The position numbers and the translations under genes were made by a program. This document shows positions 25,741 through 37,257 of a DNA stretch of 64,000 nt, piece after piece. The notes under the pieces are model-generated. The model was not told the DNA's origin, ran no database searches, and worked only from the letters and a program-made list of their open reading frames with translations. Position 1 is the stretch's first letter; each line of letters begins with the position of its first letter. Source of the DNA: Rhodocyclales bacterium GT-UBC (lineage in GTDB: Bacteria > Pseudomonadota > Gammaproteobacteria > Burkholderiales > Rhodocyclaceae); contig QXPY01000001.1 of the NCBI GenBank assembly GCA_003583745.1, positions 186,001 through 250,000 of the forward strand. Reading direction: 5' to 3'.

Positions 25741-26670
25741 TCAGCCCGCATCCTTTTGCTTGGCCTGCGTCACTTCGCGGCCCGGCGGGGCGCCGAACAT
25801 GCGACGATATTCGCGGCTGAATTGCGACGGGCTTTCGTAGCCGACGCGGTGCGCGGCGGAGGCCGCATCGTGGCGCTCGATGAGCATCAGGCGGCGCGCT
25901 TCCTGCAAGCGCAACTGCTTCTGGTATTGCAAGGGCGTCATCGCGGTGAGCGCCTTGAAATGATGGTGCAGCGACGACTTGCTCATGTTGGCGATCTCGG
26001 CCAGGTGGTCGATGCGGATCGCCTGTGCCAGGTTCTGCTTGAGCCAGCCGATGGTGCGTGCCACCTGGTTGCTGTGGCTGCCGCTGATCGTCGTGTCGCG
26101 CAGGCGAGGGCCGAGTGGTCCGGTCAGCAAGCGATAGAGCAATTCGCGTTCGATCAGGGGGGCGAGCATCGGGATGTCGTCCGGTGTGTCGAGCAGGCTG
26201 GCCAGGCGAAAGGCGGCATCCTGGATCGGCGCCTCGAGCCTGGTCACGGCAAGCGCCCGCGCGATGCCGCTTGCCGGGCGGACCTGCGGCGGTAGCTGGC
26301 TGCAGATTTCGGCAATCTTCAGCGGGTCGAGGACGAGAGCGAGGCCGAGGTAGGGTTCGCTCTCCGAGGCGCGGGTAATTTGTGCCGCCATCGGCAGTTC
26401 GACCGATGAAACGATGTAATGCGCCGCGTCGTAATCGAAGAACTCTTCACCCAGGGTCAGTCGCTTGGCGCCTTGCGCCATCATGCCAAAGGCCGATAGC
26501 GCGATCGTGCAGGTCGGCGAACTGACGCAGCTGCCGCGAAAAAGCAACAAGCCGGGAACGCTTGTCGTGAGATTGCCGTCTTCCGGGCAGTGGCGATCAA
26601 TCAGCTCGGCCAGGGCTTGCTGGCGCCCGGTATCGGGGGGCAGGGAATCTCTTCGTTCGGTCATGGTCAT
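25741..26670 (-). CDS. AraC family transcriptional regulator
   Basis: The 309-residue protein has an N-terminal AraC_N-type sensing domain (about 30-190) and a C-terminal double helix-turn-helix: IDHLAEIANMSKSSLHHHFK, then AHRVGYESPSQFSREYRRMFG. The ATG-ACC-ATG at 26670/26664 is taken as start, as an upstream extension has no family resemblance. It is divergent from the molybdenum hydroxylase operon at 26863, with a 192-bp gap between them, so it may regulate that operon. No inducer can be predicted. Confidence 0.85.
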   Translation of the reverse strand: MTMTERRDSLPPDTGRQQALAELIDRHCPEDGNLTTSVPGLLLFRGSCVSSPTCTIALSAFGMMAQGAKRLTLGEEFFDYDAAHYIVSSVELPMAAQITRASESEPYLGLALVLDPLKIAEICSQLPPQVRPASGIARALAVTRLEAPIQDAAFRLASLLDTPDDIPMLAPLIERELLYRLLTGPLGPRLRDTTISGSHSNQVARTIGWLKQNLAQAIRIDHLAEIANMSKSSLHHHFKALTAMTPLQYQKQLRLQEARRLMLIERHDAASAAHRVGYESPSQFSREYRRMFGAPPGREVTQAKQKDAG

Positions 26671-26862
26671 AGGCCAGGATTTGATTTTCGCCAGCGTAGC
26701 GGCTTTGCTATTTCTCAGCGAGAGGGATAGATGCGATTCTGGAGGATCAGGCAATAAGTTCGTAGTTTTGGGTTATCGGTCGCCGCACTGCCGGGCCCAC
26801 ACTTCCGCCATAGCTTCGGTGGCAGGTACCACCGATCATCAACCCCACCGAGGACCAACGAG

Positions 26863-27321
26863 ATGATTCAACTGAATATCAATGGGCAGTCCGTCCAGCT
26901 TGATGTCGAACCCGATACACCGCTGCTCTGGGCCTTGCGCGACAGCTTGCAGATGACCGGAACGAAATACGGCTGCGGCCAGGCACTGTGCGGCGCCTGT
27001 ACCGTACATGTTGACGGCTCGCCGGTGCGTTCCTGTTCGATGCCGGTCTCGGCGGTCGTCGGCCGCAAGGTGACGACCATCGAAGCGGTCGATGCCGAGC
27101 GCGTCGGCAAGGCGGTGCAGGCGGCCTGGCGCAAGCTTGACGTGGTGCAGTGCGGTTACTGCCAGTCCGGCCAGATCATGAGTGCGGTCGCCCTGTTGCG
27201 CCAGAACCGCAAGCCGACCGACGCCGACATCGATGCCGCGATGTCCGGCAACCTGTGCCGCTGCGCGACCTATGTCCGCATTCGTGCCGCCATCCACGAA
27301 GCTGCCCGCAGCCTGGCCTAG
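26863..27321 (+). CDS. iorA: Molybdenum hydroxylase [2Fe-2S] subunit (IorA type)
   Basis: The 152-residue small subunit holds two [2Fe-2S] clusters. The plant-type ferredoxin motif is [11 protein letters not shown] with a following SC at about residue 58. The second cluster is [10 protein letters not shown] ... GNLCRC at about 98-138. It passes electrons from the molybdenum cofactor in the large subunit to an external acceptor. IorA (isoquinoline 1-oxidoreductase alpha) is the closest named relative, but the same architecture serves aldehydes and purines. It is followed after 10 bp by the large subunit. Confidence 0.88.
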   Translation: MIQLNINGQSVQLDVEPDTPLLWALRDSLQMTGTKYGCGQALCGACTVHVDGSPVRSCSMPVSAVVGRKVTTIEAVDAERVGKAVQAAWRKLDVVQCGYCQSGQIMSAVALLRQNRKPTDADIDAAMSGNLCRCATYVRIRAAIHEAARSLA

Positions 27322-27331
27322 GAGAATCCCC

Positions 27332-29521
27332 ATGCGTGAAACGACCATTGAAAATCTCAGCCGCCGCCGCTTTCTGCAAGGCAGTGCCGGCCTGACCCTG
27401 GGTTTCTGCCTGCCGAGCCTGGCTGTTGCGGCCAGCGCCGGCAAATCCCCTGTGAGCACGTTCGAAGCCAATGCCTTCCTGCGCATCGGTAGCGACAACA
27501 CGGTGACCGTGCTCTCCAAGCACCTCGAAATGGGGCAAGGCACCTATACCGGCCTGGCCACCCTGCTGGCCGAGGAACTCGACGCCGATTGGGCGCAGGT
27601 GCGCGTCGAAGGCGCGGCGGCCGATGCCAAGCGTTACAACAACCTGTTCTGGGGGCCGTCGCAGGGTACCGGTGGCAGTACGGCGATGGCCAATTCCTGG
27701 GAACAGATGCGCAAGGCCGGCGCCGCCGGACGTGCCATGCTGGTTTCGGCCGCCGCCCGCCAGTGGCAGGTGCCGGCCGGCGAGATCGTGGTTGAAGCTG
27801 GCAAACTCAGTCATCCGCCCAGCCGGCGCACGGCTTCGTTCGGCCAACTGGCCGAAGCGGCGGCGCAGGAAACCGTGCCGGCCGAGATCAGGCTCAAGGA
27901 CCCGAAGGATTTCAAGCTGATCGGCAAGACCGCCAAGCGCCGCGATTCGGCCGACAAGACCAACGGCACGGCGAAGTTCACCCAGGATGTGCAGCTGCCC
28001 GGCATGTTGGTCGCCGTCGTGGCGCATCCGCCGCAGTTCGGTGCCACGGTGCAGTCTTTCGACGGCAGCAAGACCCGGGCAATCAAGGGCGTGGTCGATG
28101 TCGTGCAGATTCCGCAAGGCATTGCCGTACTGGCACGCGATACCTGGAGCGCCAAGAAGGGGCGCGACGCCCTGGTCGTGCAATGGGACGACAGCCGTGC
28201 CTTCAAGCTGGGTAGCGACGAGATCATGGCCCGCTACAAGGAAATGGCCAAGAAGCCCGGCCTGGTCGCCCGCCAGGAAGGCGATGCGGCACAAGCATTC
28301 GTTGCGCCGGCCAAGGTGGTCCGGGCGAGCTACGATTTCCCTTATCTCGCTCATGCTGCCATGGAACCGATGAACTGCGTCGTGCAGCTCAAGGCGGATG
28401 GCTGCGAGGTTTGGAATGGCGAGCAGTTCCAGACCGTCGATCAGGGACGCATCGCGCAGTTGTTCGGGCTGAAGCCGGAACAGGTCAATCTCAATATGCT
28501 TTATGCCGGCGGTAGTTTCGGTCGCCGGGCATCGACCCACTCCGACTACGTGCTGGAGGCGGCCCACATCGTCAAGGCGATCAATGGCCGGGCGCCAGTC
28601 AAACTGGTCTGGATGCGCGAGGACGACATGCGCGGCGGCTACTACCGGCCGCTCTTCCACCATGCGCTGGAAGCCGCGCTCGATGGCAGCGGCAAGCTGC
28701 TTGGCTGGAAGCATCGCCTGGTCGGTCAGTCGATCCTGACCGGTTCGCCCTTCGAATCGGTGATGGTCAAGAACGGCATCGACCACGTTTCGGTCGAAGG
28801 TGCCGCCAATCTGCCTTATGCCATTCCCAATATGCTGGTCGACCTGCATACGCCAACCGATATTGGTGTGCCGGTACTGTGGTGGCGCTCGGTCGGTTCG
28901 TCGCATACCGCGTTCTCGACCGAGGCTTTCCTCGACGAGGTCGCCGCCGCCGCCGGCGAGGACCCGCTGGCCTTGCGCCAGGAGCTGCTGGCCGAACGTC
29001 CGCGTTATCTCGCCGTGCTCAAGCTGGCGGCCGAAAAGGCCGGCTGGGGCAGCAAGTTGAAGGCCGGCAAGGCGGGCGAGCGGCGCGGCCGCGGTATCGC
29101 CATCCACGAGTCCTTCAACAGCGTCGTCGCCCAGGTGGCCGAGGTGACGGTGGCCAAGGATGGCAGTCTCAAGGTCGATCGCGTCGTTTGCGCCGTCGAT
29201 TGCGGCACGGCGATCAACCCGGACAATATCCGCTCGCAGGTCGAAGGCGGTGTCGGCTTTGCCTTGTCGGCCATCCTGCATGGCGAGATCACGCTCAAGG
29301 AAGGGCGCGTCGAGCAGGGCAACTTCGATGGCTACGCGCCGCTGCGCATCAACGAGATGCCGAAGGTCGAGGTGCACATCGTGCCTTCTGCCGCGCCGCC
29401 GACTGGGATCGGCGAGCCGGGCGTGCCGCCGGTGGCGCCGGCCGTGGCCAATGCCATCGCGGCGGCGACCGGCAAGCGCGTGCATCGGCTGCCGATCCGC
29501 CCGGCCGATCTGCTGGCCTGA
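27332..29521 (+). CDS. iorB: Molybdopterin-binding large subunit, IorB type, Tat-exported
   Basis: The 729-residue protein has a Tat signal with [11 protein letters not shown] at about 10-20, so the holoenzyme is likely assembled in the cytoplasm and exported. Cofactor-binding motifs include QGTGGSTAM and GGSFGRRAS, and the C-terminal [11 protein letters not shown] carries the active-site glutamate of the family. A GGAG overlapping the upstream TAG serves as ribosome-binding site. There is no FAD subunit gene, so a cytochrome probably accepts the electrons. The substrate could be an N-heterocycle, an aldehyde or a purine; the sequence does not decide. Confidence 0.88.
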   Translation: MRETTIENLSRRRFLQGSAGLTLGFCLPSLAVAASAGKSPVSTFEANAFLRIGSDNTVTVLSKHLEMGQGTYTGLATLLAEELDADWAQVRVEGAAADAKRYNNLFWGPSQGTGGSTAMANSWEQMRKAGAAGRAMLVSAAARQWQVPAGEIVVEAGKLSHPPSRRTASFGQLAEAAAQETVPAEIRLKDPKDFKLIGKTAKRRDSADKTNGTAKFTQDVQLPGMLVAVVAHPPQFGATVQSFDGSKTRAIKGVVDVVQIPQGIAVLARDTWSAKKGRDALVVQWDDSRAFKLGSDEIMARYKEMAKKPGLVARQEGDAAQAFVAPAKVVRASYDFPYLAHAAMEPMNCVVQLKADGCEVWNGEQFQTVDQGRIAQLFGLKPEQVNLNMLYAGGSFGRRASTHSDYVLEAAHIVKAINGRAPVKLVWMREDDMRGGYYRPLFHHALEAALDGSGKLLGWKHRLVGQSILTGSPFESVMVKNGIDHVSVEGAANLPYAIPNMLVDLHTPTDIGVPVLWWRSVGSSHTAFSTEAFLDEVAAAAGEDPLALRQELLAERPRYLAVLKLAAEKAGWGSKLKAGKAGERRGRGIAIHESFNSVVAQVAEVTVAKDGSLKVDRVVCAVDCGTAINPDNIRSQVEGGVGFALSAILHGEITLKEGRVEQGNFDGYAPLRINEMPKVEVHIVPSAAPPTGIGEPGVPPVAPAVANAIAAATGKRVHRLPIRPADLLA

Positions 29522-29534
29522 GCGGAGCGCGACG

Positions 29535-30536
29535 ATGGATAGCCTGGACAAGCAGGTGCTCGATGCGGCCCGACGCTGGGCCGCCGAGGGGCGACGTTTT
29601 GCGCTGGTGACGGTGGCGCGGACCTGGGGCTCGGCGCCGCGCCCGCCCGGGGCGTGGATGATCCTGCGCGACGACGGCATGGTGCAGGGTTCGGTTTCAG
29701 GCGGTTGCATCGAGGACGACCTGATCCGGCGCTGCCTGGCCGGCGAGTTTGCCGGCAGCCTGCCGCAGGTCGTGCGCTACGGTGTGACGCAGGACGAGGC
29801 GCATCGCTTCGGCCTGCCCTGTGGCGGGACGCTGGAACTGGTTCTTGAACCGGCGCCCGATCTCGTTGCGCTGGAACGTCTGGGCGAACGGATTGCCGGC
29901 GGCGAACTGGTACAGCGTGAGCTGGACCTGGCCAGCGGCCAGGTGCGCATTCATCCAGGCTGTGCCGGCGATGCATTGGCCTGGGACGGACAGGTGCTGA
30001 CCACGCCACACGGCCCGGCCTGGCGCCTGCTGATCATCGGCGCCGGGCAGATCTCGCGCTATCTGGCGATGATGGCGCAGGCCCTGGGCTACCGCGTACT
30101 GGTCTGCGATCCGCGCGAGGAATACGCCAACGAGTGGGATGTGCCGGGGACGGAGCGGGTTGCCGGCATGCCCGACGACGTGGTGATCGAACTCGCGCTC
30201 GATCCGCGCAGCGCCGTGGTGGCGCTGACCCACGATCCCAAGCTGGACGACATGGCCTTGCTGGAAGCCCTGAAATCGCCGGCTTTTTATGTTGGCGCGC
30301 TGGGTTCGCAGATCAACAACGAGAAGCGACGCGCCCGTCTGCTGCAGTATTTCGATCTGTCGGCGGCCGAGGTCGAGCGTCTGCACGGCCCGGTTGGCCT
30401 GCCGATTGGCAGCCGCACGCCACCGGAAATAGCGGTCTCCATCCTGGCCGAGATGACGGCGGTGAAAAATGCGGTCCAGCCGGTGACGGCCGGCGCGGCA
30501 CGCGAGGCCGATCCCTACGCCTGTCGTACCGGCTGA
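29535..30536 (+). CDS. XdhC family molybdenum cofactor insertion/sulfuration protein
   Basis: The 333-residue protein has the XdhC N-terminal domain ([11 protein letters not shown] near 33 and SGGCIEDDL near 54) and a C-terminal Rossmann domain ([10 protein letters not shown] near 166). XdhC proteins bind the molybdenum cofactor, promote its sulfuration and insert it into xanthine-dehydrogenase family enzymes. It follows iorB by 13 bp, so it most likely serves that enzyme. The ATG at 29535 is the first after the iorB stop. Both domains are complete. Confidence 0.9.
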   Translation: MDSLDKQVLDAARRWAAEGRRFALVTVARTWGSAPRPPGAWMILRDDGMVQGSVSGGCIEDDLIRRCLAGEFAGSLPQVVRYGVTQDEAHRFGLPCGGTLELVLEPAPDLVALERLGERIAGGELVQRELDLASGQVRIHPGCAGDALAWDGQVLTTPHGPAWRLLIIGAGQISRYLAMMAQALGYRVLVCDPREEYANEWDVPGTERVAGMPDDVVIELALDPRSAVVALTHDPKLDDMALLEALKSPAFYVGALGSQINNEKRRARLLQYFDLSAAEVERLHGPVGLPIGSRTPPEIAVSILAEMTAVKNAVQPVTAGAAREADPYACRTG

Positions 30537-30543
30537 GGCGGCG

Positions 30544-31110
30544 GTGTCGGACATCGTCGGCATCCTGCTTGCGGCCGGCTTCAGTCGCCGTTTCGGCGGC
30601 GACAAGCGCCTGCAGCCACTGGCTGACGGCCGGCCGATGGCCGTCGTCGCGGCCAGCAATCTGCTGGCGGCCTGTGGTCGAGTCATTGCGGTCGTCCGGC
30701 CGGAGGACCAGGGGCTGGCCGGCATGCTGGACGAACTCGGTTGCACGGTCGTCGCGGCTGAAGATGCCGCCCTTGGCATGGCCCATAGCCTGGCCGCCGG
30801 CGTTGCAGCCAGTGCTAATGCCCGTGGCTGGCTGATCGCGCTGGCCGACATGCCGCGCATCGAAGCGGCTTCCTATCGGGCGGTGTTGGCTGCATTGCAG
30901 GGCGGGGCGGCGATGGCCCGGCCGGAATACGGCGGTCGACCGGGCCATCCGGTGGGCTTCGCCGCGATGTGGCGTGCCGACCTGCTTGGTCTGCAAGGCG
31001 ATGCCGGCGCGCGGGCGATCGTTCAGGCGGCGCCGGAACTGCTCAAACGCTGTCCGGTTGATGACCCGGGCGTGTTGCTTGATATCGATTTGCCGACGGA
31101 TCTAGCTTGA
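30544..31110 (+). CDS. MocA-like molybdenum cofactor cytidylyltransferase
   Basis: The 188-residue nucleotidyltransferase starts at GTG, 7 bp after the XdhC-type stop. The signature LAAGFSRRFGGDKRL (about 8-22) is the NTP-binding loop of MobA/MocA proteins, and ALADMP near 100 provides the metal-binding aspartate. Its place after xdhC suggests that it makes the dinucleotide (probably cytosine) form of the molybdenum cofactor used by the IorAB-type enzyme. MocA versus MobA specificity is set by short motifs that I cannot decide with certainty. It ends the operon. Confidence 0.82.
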   Translation: MSDIVGILLAAGFSRRFGGDKRLQPLADGRPMAVVAASNLLAACGRVIAVVRPEDQGLAGMLDELGCTVVAAEDAALGMAHSLAAGVAASANARGWLIALADMPRIEAASYRAVLAALQGGAAMARPEYGGRPGHPVGFAAMWRADLLGLQGDAGARAIVQAAPELLKRCPVDDPGVLLDIDLPTDLA

Positions 31111-31226
31111 AACTTTCCGGTCAAACCCTGAAGAATCGGCGCCGACTCAGCCGCTAGCGAATGATTGCGCCTGACGGCGTTGCCGACGTGGGCTATCATT
31201 GGACGATTGTCACTGGATTGAAGCGA

Positions 31227-31925
31227 ATGAACCCGAACCCCTTGACCGATTCCGATCTCGATCGCCTGGAAGTCCTTCTCGAAGGCGATGTGTTTGGCGG
31301 CGATGCCATGCGGCTGGATGAAATTCAGGCCATTTTATGTGCGATAGTCAGTGGGCCCGTTCCGGTCGCACCGACTATCTGGTTGCCCGAGGTGTTGGGC
31401 GAAGCGCTGGCCGCGAACGAAAGCGATCCCTGGGTCGGCGAGACCATCGAATTGCTGATGCGCCTGAACAACAGTATCGCGGCGGCCCTGATGGCCGACG
31501 AAACGATTGCCCCTGTCCTTTATCCGGTGGATGAAACCGGCGAGGCCTACGACTATGCCGCCTGGGCCGACTCTTATATTTTCGGTGCCGGCATGGCGGG
31601 GGATTGGTACGAGTTGGCCGGCAAGCATGCCGAAGATCTCTCCGAACTGCTCGAACCGATGTTCATGCTCAATGGCATGCTCAAGGAAGATGTCGAAAAA
31701 AGTGGCGAGCGCTGGTTCTCGCCGGCCGAAGAAGCCCGTCTGGTGGCCGATATCGAGGAAAATCTGCCGGTCATCGTGCAGACCTTGTACAACTTCTGGC
31801 GCAACAAGCGCTCGGGCGGTACCGTCGTGCGCGAAGAACCGAAGTCCGGGCGCAACGACCCTTGTCCTTGCGGTAGCGGTCGCAAGTACAAGCAGTGCTG
31901 CGGCCATCCCGACAAGCTGAACTGA
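31227..31925 (+). CDS. YecA/UPF0149 family protein with SEC-C zinc motif
   Basis: The 232-residue protein has an acidic helical UPF0149 domain (about 1-190). It ends in a SEC-C motif [19 protein letters not shown], the zinc-binding tail also found at the end of SecA. Such tails bind zinc and can contact ribosomes or SecB. The ATG at 31227 gives the typical family start; the frame is open further up but without homology. It is followed 15 bp later by a strong terminator. Its function is unknown. Confidence 0.85.
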   Translation: MNPNPLTDSDLDRLEVLLEGDVFGGDAMRLDEIQAILCAIVSGPVPVAPTIWLPEVLGEALAANESDPWVGETIELLMRLNNSIAAALMADETIAPVLYPVDETGEAYDYAAWADSYIFGAGMAGDWYELAGKHAEDLSELLEPMFMLNGMLKEDVEKSGERWFSPAEEARLVADIEENLPVIVQTLYNFWRNKRSGGTVVREEPKSGRNDPCPCGSGRKYKQCCGHPDKLN

Positions 31926-31940
31926 TTGAACGGATGTCGT

Positions 31941-31976
31941 TGGCGCACCCGGCTTGTCGCGGTGCGCCATTTTTTT
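31941..31976 (+). terminator. Rho-independent terminator after the SEC-C gene
   Basis: A perfect 9-bp stem TGGCGCACC / GGTGCGCCA is followed by seven T on the + strand, 15 bp after the TGA of the SEC-C gene. Confidence 0.9.
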
Positions 31977-31993
31977 GTTCACTGCGCAGCGCC

Positions 31994-32926
31994 TCAGTCG
32001 CCACGCAAGGCTTGCTTGGGCGGCCAGGGATGGGTCTCGAAGCGGAACAGACTGGCGCTATCGGTGTCGATGACGGCTCGCGTCCAGCCCATCAGCGGAT
32101 AACCGAAGGTCTCGACCCGGATGAAATTGTGCAGCGGGCGGCCTAGCGCATCGCGTAGCGGTTGGTCGATGCGGCTGATATGCGTGTCGCCGTGCACGGC
32201 GATAACCTGCCCTGAGAACTGCCGGGTTTCATCGCGCAAGGTTTCGAGAAATGCCCGGTAGCCCTTGTGGGCGAAACCCTGGGCAAAATTCTTGAAGCTC
32301 GGGTCGGCCTGGAAGAGGAGGACGATGCCTTTGAGTTTCTGCTGTCGGGCAAGGGCAAAGCCTTCTTTCAGCCAGCCCAGCACAGCCGGATTGCGTGCCT
32401 GAAAATCCGCAGACGGCTTGTCGGCGAGGCCGTAGTTGTTATTGCCGCCCGGCAGGTTGAATGTCACGAACAAGACCGGGCCGAGCTGGAAGCGCGAGTG
32501 TTCAAGGTAAGGGCCGGGCTGACGGGTCAGTGCCAGCTTCTTCTGGCCGAGCGACTGGTTGTCCTGCCAGAACAGGCTGCGCAGTTTGTCGAGGCGTTCC
32601 TGCTGCGCGTAGGCGCCGTTCGACAGGCGTTCGCAGTCCGTCCATTCGTTGTCGCCCGGGATGAAGACGAAGGGAACCCGGCTGCTGTCGAACAATTGCT
32701 GCCGATCGACAAAAACGCTGTCGTCGCAGCGCCCACTGCCATGTTTGAAATCGCCGACATGGGCAACGAAATCGACCTGGTTGTCGGCGATGGCTTCGAG
32801 CAGGCGGGGCAACTCACGGCGCTCGTAATCGGAATACGGTACGTCACCGATCAGTGCGAAGCTGAAGGTTTCCGCCTGGGCCTGGCTGATCAAGGCTAGC
32901 CAGGCCGCGACCAGCCAGCCTTTCAC
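31994..32926 (-). CDS. Periplasmic metallophosphoesterase family protein
   Basis: The 310-residue protein begins with a signal peptide (about 1-18, ALISQAQA). The calcineurin-like metallophosphoesterase motifs are [26 protein letters not shown] and the late VHGDTHIS, giving the Asp/His/Asn ligands for two metals. Its ATG overlaps the mutS stop by 4 bp, so it is translationally coupled to a DNA repair gene with no obvious functional link. The substrate is unknown; the secretion signal places it in the periplasm. Confidence 0.85.
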   Translation of the reverse strand: MKGWLVAAWLALISQAQAETFSFALIGDVPYSDYERRELPRLLEAIADNQVDFVAHVGDFKHGSGRCDDSVFVDRQQLFDSSRVPFVFIPGDNEWTDCERLSNGAYAQQERLDKLRSLFWQDNQSLGQKKLALTRQPGPYLEHSRFQLGPVLFVTFNLPGGNNNYGLADKPSADFQARNPAVLGWLKEGFALARQQKLKGIVLLFQADPSFKNFAQGFAHKGYRAFLETLRDETRQFSGQVIAVHGDTHISRIDQPLRDALGRPLHNFIRVETFGYPLMGWTRAVIDTDSASLFRFETHPWPPKQALRGD

Positions 32927-35508
32927 TTGAGCAGGCCCTTCAGCGCGTAAAGCGCTTCCAGCGCTTCGCGCGGGGTCAGGCTGTCCGGGTCGAGCGCTGC
33001 AAGTTGATCCAGTGCCGGATGCGGTTCCGGTTCGGCAGGTTCCGGGGCGCTTTGCGTGAACAGATCGGGCTGCAAGGGATCGATGGCGGCGCGTTGCTCG
33101 AATTCGCGCAACTGCTTGCGGGCGGCTCGCACGACGGCATTGGGAATGCCGGCCAGGGCGGCGACCTGGATCCCGTAGCTCTGGTTAGCTGGGCCTTCTT
33201 CGACGGCATGCAGGAAGACGATGCGGTCGTTGTGCTCGACCGCATCGAGGTGCACGTTAGCCAGTTCGGTGTACTCGTGCGACAGCCGGGTCAGCTCGAA
33301 GTAGTGGGTGGCGAACAGCGTCAGGCAGCGGTTCTTCTCGATCAGGTGACGCAGGATGGCAAAGGCCAGCGACATGCCGTCGAAGGTCGAGGTGCCGCGG
33401 CCGATTTCGTCCATCAGCACCAGGCTGTTGGCGGTTGCATGGTGCAGGATGGCGGCGGCTTCGGTCATTTCGACCATGAAGGTCGAACGGCCGGAGGCGA
33501 GGTCGTCAGAGGCGCCGATGCGGGTGAAGATGCGGTCGAGCGGGCCGAGCACGACGCGGTCGGCCGGCACGTAGCAGCCGATGTGGGCGAGCAGGGCGAT
33601 CAGCGCGGTCTGCCGCATGTAGGTCGATTTACCGCCCATGTTCGGACCGGTGATCAGCAACAGGCGGCGGCTGTCGGCCAACCGGACGTCGTTGGCGATG
33701 AAGGTTTCGGCGCTGTTGGCCATTTCCGCCTCGACCACCGGGTGACGGCCGCCCTCGACCATCAGGCCGATCTCGTCGCTGAATTCCGGCTTGCTCCAGT
33801 TGCGCTTCAGCGCGGTGTCGGCAAAGCCGGCCAGCAAGTCGAGTTGGGCGACGGCGCGGGCAATGTTCTGCAGGGTCGGCACGACGCCCATCAGCTCGTT
33901 GAGGATGCCCTCGTAGAGCAGCTTTTCGCGGGCCAGCGAGCGTTCCTGGGCGGACAGCGCCTTGTCCTCGAAAGCCTTGAGCTCCGGGGTAATGTAGCGC
34001 TCGGCATTCTTCAGCGTCTGGCGCCGGCGGTAGTCGTCCGGCACCTTGTCGGTGTTGGCGTGGGTGACTTCGATGTAGAAGCCGTGCACCTTGTTGAACT
34101 CGACCTTGAGGCTGGTGATGCCGGTGCGTTCGCGTTCGCGACTTTCCATGTCGACCAGGAAGGCGCCGCAGTTGTCGTTGAGCGAGCGCAATTCGTCGAG
34201 TTCGGCGTCGTAGCCCGGCGCGATGGCGCCGCCGTCGCGGATCTGCGCCGCCGGCTCGGCGGCAATCGAGCGGACCAGCAGGTCGAGCGTGGCCTGCGGC
34301 GTGGCCAGATCGGTGTGCAGCGCATCGAGCAAGGACGAGGCGCTGCCCGGCAAGGGCGCGCGCAAAGGTTCGAGGCGAGCCAGCGAGTCGCGCAGGCTGG
34401 CCAGGTCGCGCGGCCGGGCGTTGCGTAGCGCGATGCGGCCGGCGATGCGCTCGATGTCGGCGATGCCCTTGAGTTCGCGGCGGACTTCGCCAGCGGCACG
34501 GCCGTAGTCATCGAGCAGTATCTCGATGGCGCCATGGCGGGCGGCCGGAATCGGGCGTTCGCGCAGCGGATGGTGCAGGGTGTGGCGCAGCAGGCGCGAA
34601 CCCATGCTGGTCACGCAGTTGTCGAGCAGCGAGAACAGCGTCGGTGAGGGCTGGCCGCGCAGCGTTTCGGTCAATTCGAGATTGCGCCGGGTGGCGAGAT
34701 CGAGGCCGAGATAGGCGCCCTCGACTTCGACATTCAGGGCGCGCAGGTGCGGCAGGCTGCCGGCCTGGGTGGTTTGCGCGTATTGCAGCAGGGCGCCGGC
34801 GGCGGCCACGGCCGGGCGCAGGCCTTCGGCACCGAAGCCAGCCAGCGAGGCGACCTTGAAGTGTTCGCAAAGCAGGCGTTTGGCCGAATCGAATTCGAAA
34901 TACCAGTCGGGTTGGCGGGTCCGGGCCGTCTCCAACGCGAAGTCGGGCTGCCAGCTTTCCGGGTAGAGAATTTCGGCTGGCCGAATGCGCTCCAGCACGG
35001 AGGCGATCTGGTCAATGGCTGTTTCGGTCAGGACGAATTCGCCGCTCGCCAGGTTGAGGCGGGCGATACCAGCGGTGTTGCGGTTGGTGGTCAGGGCCAG
35101 CAGCCAGTTGTCGCGCTTGTCGTCGAGCAGCGCGGCGTCGGTCAGCGTGCCCGGGGTAACGATACGAGCCACGGCGCGCTCCACCGGTCCTTTGCTGGTG
35201 GCCGGGTCGCCGACCTGTTCGCAAATGACGGCGGATTCGCCGAGCTTGACCAGCTTGGCGAGATAGGGCTCGAGCGAATGAAAGGGGACGCCGGCCATCT
35301 TGATCGGTTGGCCGTTCGACTGGCCGCGCGTGGTCAGCGTGATGTCGAGCAGGCGGGCCGCTTTTTCCGCGTCCTCGAAAAACAGTTCATAGAAGTCGCC
35401 CATGCGGTAGAACAAAAGCATGTTGGGGGCGTGGGCAGCCTTGAGTCCGAGGTACTGCTTCATCATCGGGCTGTGGCCGTCTTTGGTGGTGCTGGTGGTT
35501 TTGCTCAT
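32923..35508 (-). CDS. mutS: DNA mismatch repair protein MutS
   Basis: The 861-residue protein is full-length MutS. The N-terminal mismatch-recognition region has [15 protein letters not shown], including the Phe-x-Glu type DNA wedge. The ATPase domain has Walker [10 protein letters not shown] at about 619, the Walker B and signature region [12 protein letters not shown] and the conserved FATHYFELT. The last 40 residues, with [13 protein letters not shown], match the C-terminal tetramerisation helix. mutL is not in the window. It starts 2 bp after menD stops and ends overlapping the phosphoesterase gene. Confidence 0.97.
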   Translation of the reverse strand: MSKTTSTTKDGHSPMMKQYLGLKAAHAPNMLLFYRMGDFYELFFEDAEKAARLLDITLTTRGQSNGQPIKMAGVPFHSLEPYLAKLVKLGESAVICEQVGDPATSKGPVERAVARIVTPGTLTDAALLDDKRDNWLLALTTNRNTAGIARLNLASGEFVLTETAIDQIASVLERIRPAEILYPESWQPDFALETARTRQPDWYFEFDSAKRLLCEHFKVASLAGFGAEGLRPAVAAAGALLQYAQTTQAGSLPHLRALNVEVEGAYLGLDLATRRNLELTETLRGQPSPTLFSLLDNCVTSMGSRLLRHTLHHPLRERPIPAARHGAIEILLDDYGRAAGEVRRELKGIADIERIAGRIALRNARPRDLASLRDSLARLEPLRAPLPGSASSLLDALHTDLATPQATLDLLVRSIAAEPAAQIRDGGAIAPGYDAELDELRSLNDNCGAFLVDMESRERERTGITSLKVEFNKVHGFYIEVTHANTDKVPDDYRRRQTLKNAERYITPELKAFEDKALSAQERSLAREKLLYEGILNELMGVVPTLQNIARAVAQLDLLAGFADTALKRNWSKPEFSDEIGLMVEGGRHPVVEAEMANSAETFIANDVRLADSRRLLLITGPNMGGKSTYMRQTALIALLAHIGCYVPADRVVLGPLDRIFTRIGASDDLASGRSTFMVEMTEAAAILHHATANSLVLMDEIGRGTSTFDGMSLAFAILRHLIEKNRCLTLFATHYFELTRLSHEYTELANVHLDAVEHNDRIVFLHAVEEGPANQSYGIQVAALAGIPNAVVRAARKQLREFEQRAAIDPLQPDLFTQSAPEPAEPEPHPALDQLAALDPDSLTPREALEALYALKGLLK

Positions 35509-35510
35509 GT

Positions 35511-37136
35511 TTACAGGATGACTTCAATCAGATGAGGGCCGCCGGCCGTGATGGCGCGGTGCAGCGTGTCGGTCAGGCCGCGGTCGGTGGTGGTTTGGGC
35601 ATAGCCGATGTCGAAGGTGGCCGCGGCCGACTTGAAATCGATGTGTTGCGGTGTCAGCCAGCCGCGTTCGACCTCGGGCAGGGTGGCTTGTGGCAATTCC
35701 TTGAAAATGCCGCCGCCGCCGTTGTTGACGACGACGATGACGGCATCGCGACCGCCGGCGTTGGCGAGGCCGCCGATATCATGCAGCGTGGTGAGGTCGC
35801 CGAGCAGCGCGACGACGCGGCCGTGTTCGATGGCGATACCCAGGGCGCTTGAGATATTGCCGTCAATGCCGCTGGCGCCGCGGTTGGCGAAAAAGCACAG
35901 GGGGCGCTCGCCGCTGTCGGAATACGCGTCGATCTTGCGGATGGCCAGCGAGGCTCCGACGAAAACCGGGCAGCCGGCGGGCAGGGCGGCGATGAAGTGG
36001 CGGATCAGTTGGGCGTTCGCCGAGTCGTCGATTGGGCCCGCGCTTTCTGCTGCTTGCCAGCGGGCGAACCAGTCTGGCGGGGCGGCGGTCAATTCGCGCG
36101 AGAGCAAGGCTTGGCAGGCCTGGTCTGGGGTACAACGCAGCAGATGGGTCAAGCGGTGGTTCGGATCATTCCAGCGCGGCCAGGGGTCGGCCAATGCCAT
36201 CAAGCCGGAATGACGGGCGAGCATGTCCTGTAGCTTGCGGGTGACCGGAACGGCACCGAATCGCAGTATCCATTCGGCTTGCCCGGCCAGCGCCGAATCG
36301 CCCAACCAACGGCTGTAATGGGTCGATATGCGATGCCTGGGGTGCGGCCCGAAACGCAGGTTGGAGAGCGGTTCCGCCAGGATCGGGCAGTTCAGCCGTT
36401 CGGCGAGTTGGGTGACGGCCTGGGCAAAGCCGGGCGTGGCCGGCATTTCGCCGCAAATGATGGCGCCCGGGCGGCCCGATAGTGCCTTGGCCAATTCGTC
36501 GATGCTGGCCGGGTCGGGGTGTAATTCGGCCGGCGCCACCCGAATCGGTATGGGCAGGGGGGGCGCAGAGGGCAATTCCGTCAGGCTTGGAACGAGGGGT
36601 TCCTGGAAAGGCTGGTTGATATGGACCGGGCCCGGGTGAGGCCAGCTGGCTTGCTCTACAACCCGGGCGGCGAGTGCTGTCAGGCTGGCCGGGGCAAAAC
36701 CCGGTTCGGGGCTGCCCAGGGCGTGGCAGGCCCGGACGTACTGGCCGAAGATGCCGACTTGCGGAATGGTTTGGTTGGCGCCAAGCCCGAGCAAGGCGGG
36801 AGGACGATCCGCCGAGATGAGAATCAGCGGTATGCCGGCCAGGCTGGCTTCGATGACAGCCGGAAGCCAGTTACCCACCGCCGTTCCTGACGTGGCCAGC
36901 ACGGCAACCGGGCGCCGGCTGGCTTTAGCCATGCCAAGCGCCAGAAAGGCGGCACAGCGTTCATCGACGACGATTTCGCTGGATAGGCCGGGGTGGCGTA
37001 GCATGGCCAAGGCCAGCGGCGTCGAGCGGGCGCCGGGTGAAATGACGGTGCGCTGGACGCCGGCGGCGACCAAGCCGCCAACCAGGGCCTGTGACCAGCG
37101 GTAGTTGAGGTTGGCGATTTCGATGGATTGATTCAC
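35511..37136 (-). CDS. menD: MenD-type SEPHCHC synthase, isolated
   Basis: The 541-residue thiamine-diphosphate enzyme matches MenD throughout: [19 protein letters not shown] at the N-terminus with the catalytic Glu region [10 protein letters not shown], then [16 protein letters not shown]. The ThDP-binding domain shows [14 protein letters not shown] and [11 protein letters not shown]...NNGGGG. MenD joins isochorismate and 2-oxoglutarate in menaquinone synthesis. None of the other men genes is in the window. Upstream lie the tRNA-Asp and its promoter; downstream mutS begins 2 bp later. The enzyme could serve menaquinone or another isochorismate-derived product. Confidence 0.85.
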   Translation of the reverse strand: MNQSIEIANLNYRWSQALVGGLVAAGVQRTVISPGARSTPLALAMLRHPGLSSEIVVDERCAAFLALGMAKASRRPVAVLATSGTAVGNWLPAVIEASLAGIPLILISADRPPALLGLGANQTIPQVGIFGQYVRACHALGSPEPGFAPASLTALAARVVEQASWPHPGPVHINQPFQEPLVPSLTELPSAPPLPIPIRVAPAELHPDPASIDELAKALSGRPGAIICGEMPATPGFAQAVTQLAERLNCPILAEPLSNLRFGPHPRHRISTHYSRWLGDSALAGQAEWILRFGAVPVTRKLQDMLARHSGLMALADPWPRWNDPNHRLTHLLRCTPDQACQALLSRELTAAPPDWFARWQAAESAGPIDDSANAQLIRHFIAALPAGCPVFVGASLAIRKIDAYSDSGERPLCFFANRGASGIDGNISSALGIAIEHGRVVALLGDLTTLHDIGGLANAGGRDAVIVVVNNGGGGIFKELPQATLPEVERGWLTPQHIDFKSAAATFDIGYAQTTTDRGLTDTLHRAITAGGPHLIEVIL

Positions 37137-37185
37137 TTGAGAACGAGCTGGTTAGGCGGGGCGGCTATTGTATTCGCTGAAAAGC

Positions 37186-37216
37186 TTGCAGCACAGCGGA
37201 TAGTCTGTGTTAAGAT
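37186..37216 (+). promoter_or_regulatory. Putative tRNA-Asp promoter
   Basis: TTGCAG at 37186-37191 and TAAGAT at 37211-37216 are separated by 19 bp and followed by a GC-rich discriminator, as usual for stringently controlled stable-RNA promoters. The spacing is slightly long, so confidence is limited. Confidence 0.5.
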
Positions 37217-37257
37217 GCGCGCCGCTTCTGCTTTGACCGCTTCGGTCGAGCCGGCAA

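Noticed and set aside
27176..29710. Long open frame (844 codons) on the - strand
   Set aside because: It runs antisense to iorA/iorB and has no family resemblance. High GC and strong third-position bias create such shadow frames across this window.
33004..34428. Open frame of 474 codons on the + strand
   Set aside because: Antisense to mutS; a shadow of the conserved ATPase and core regions.
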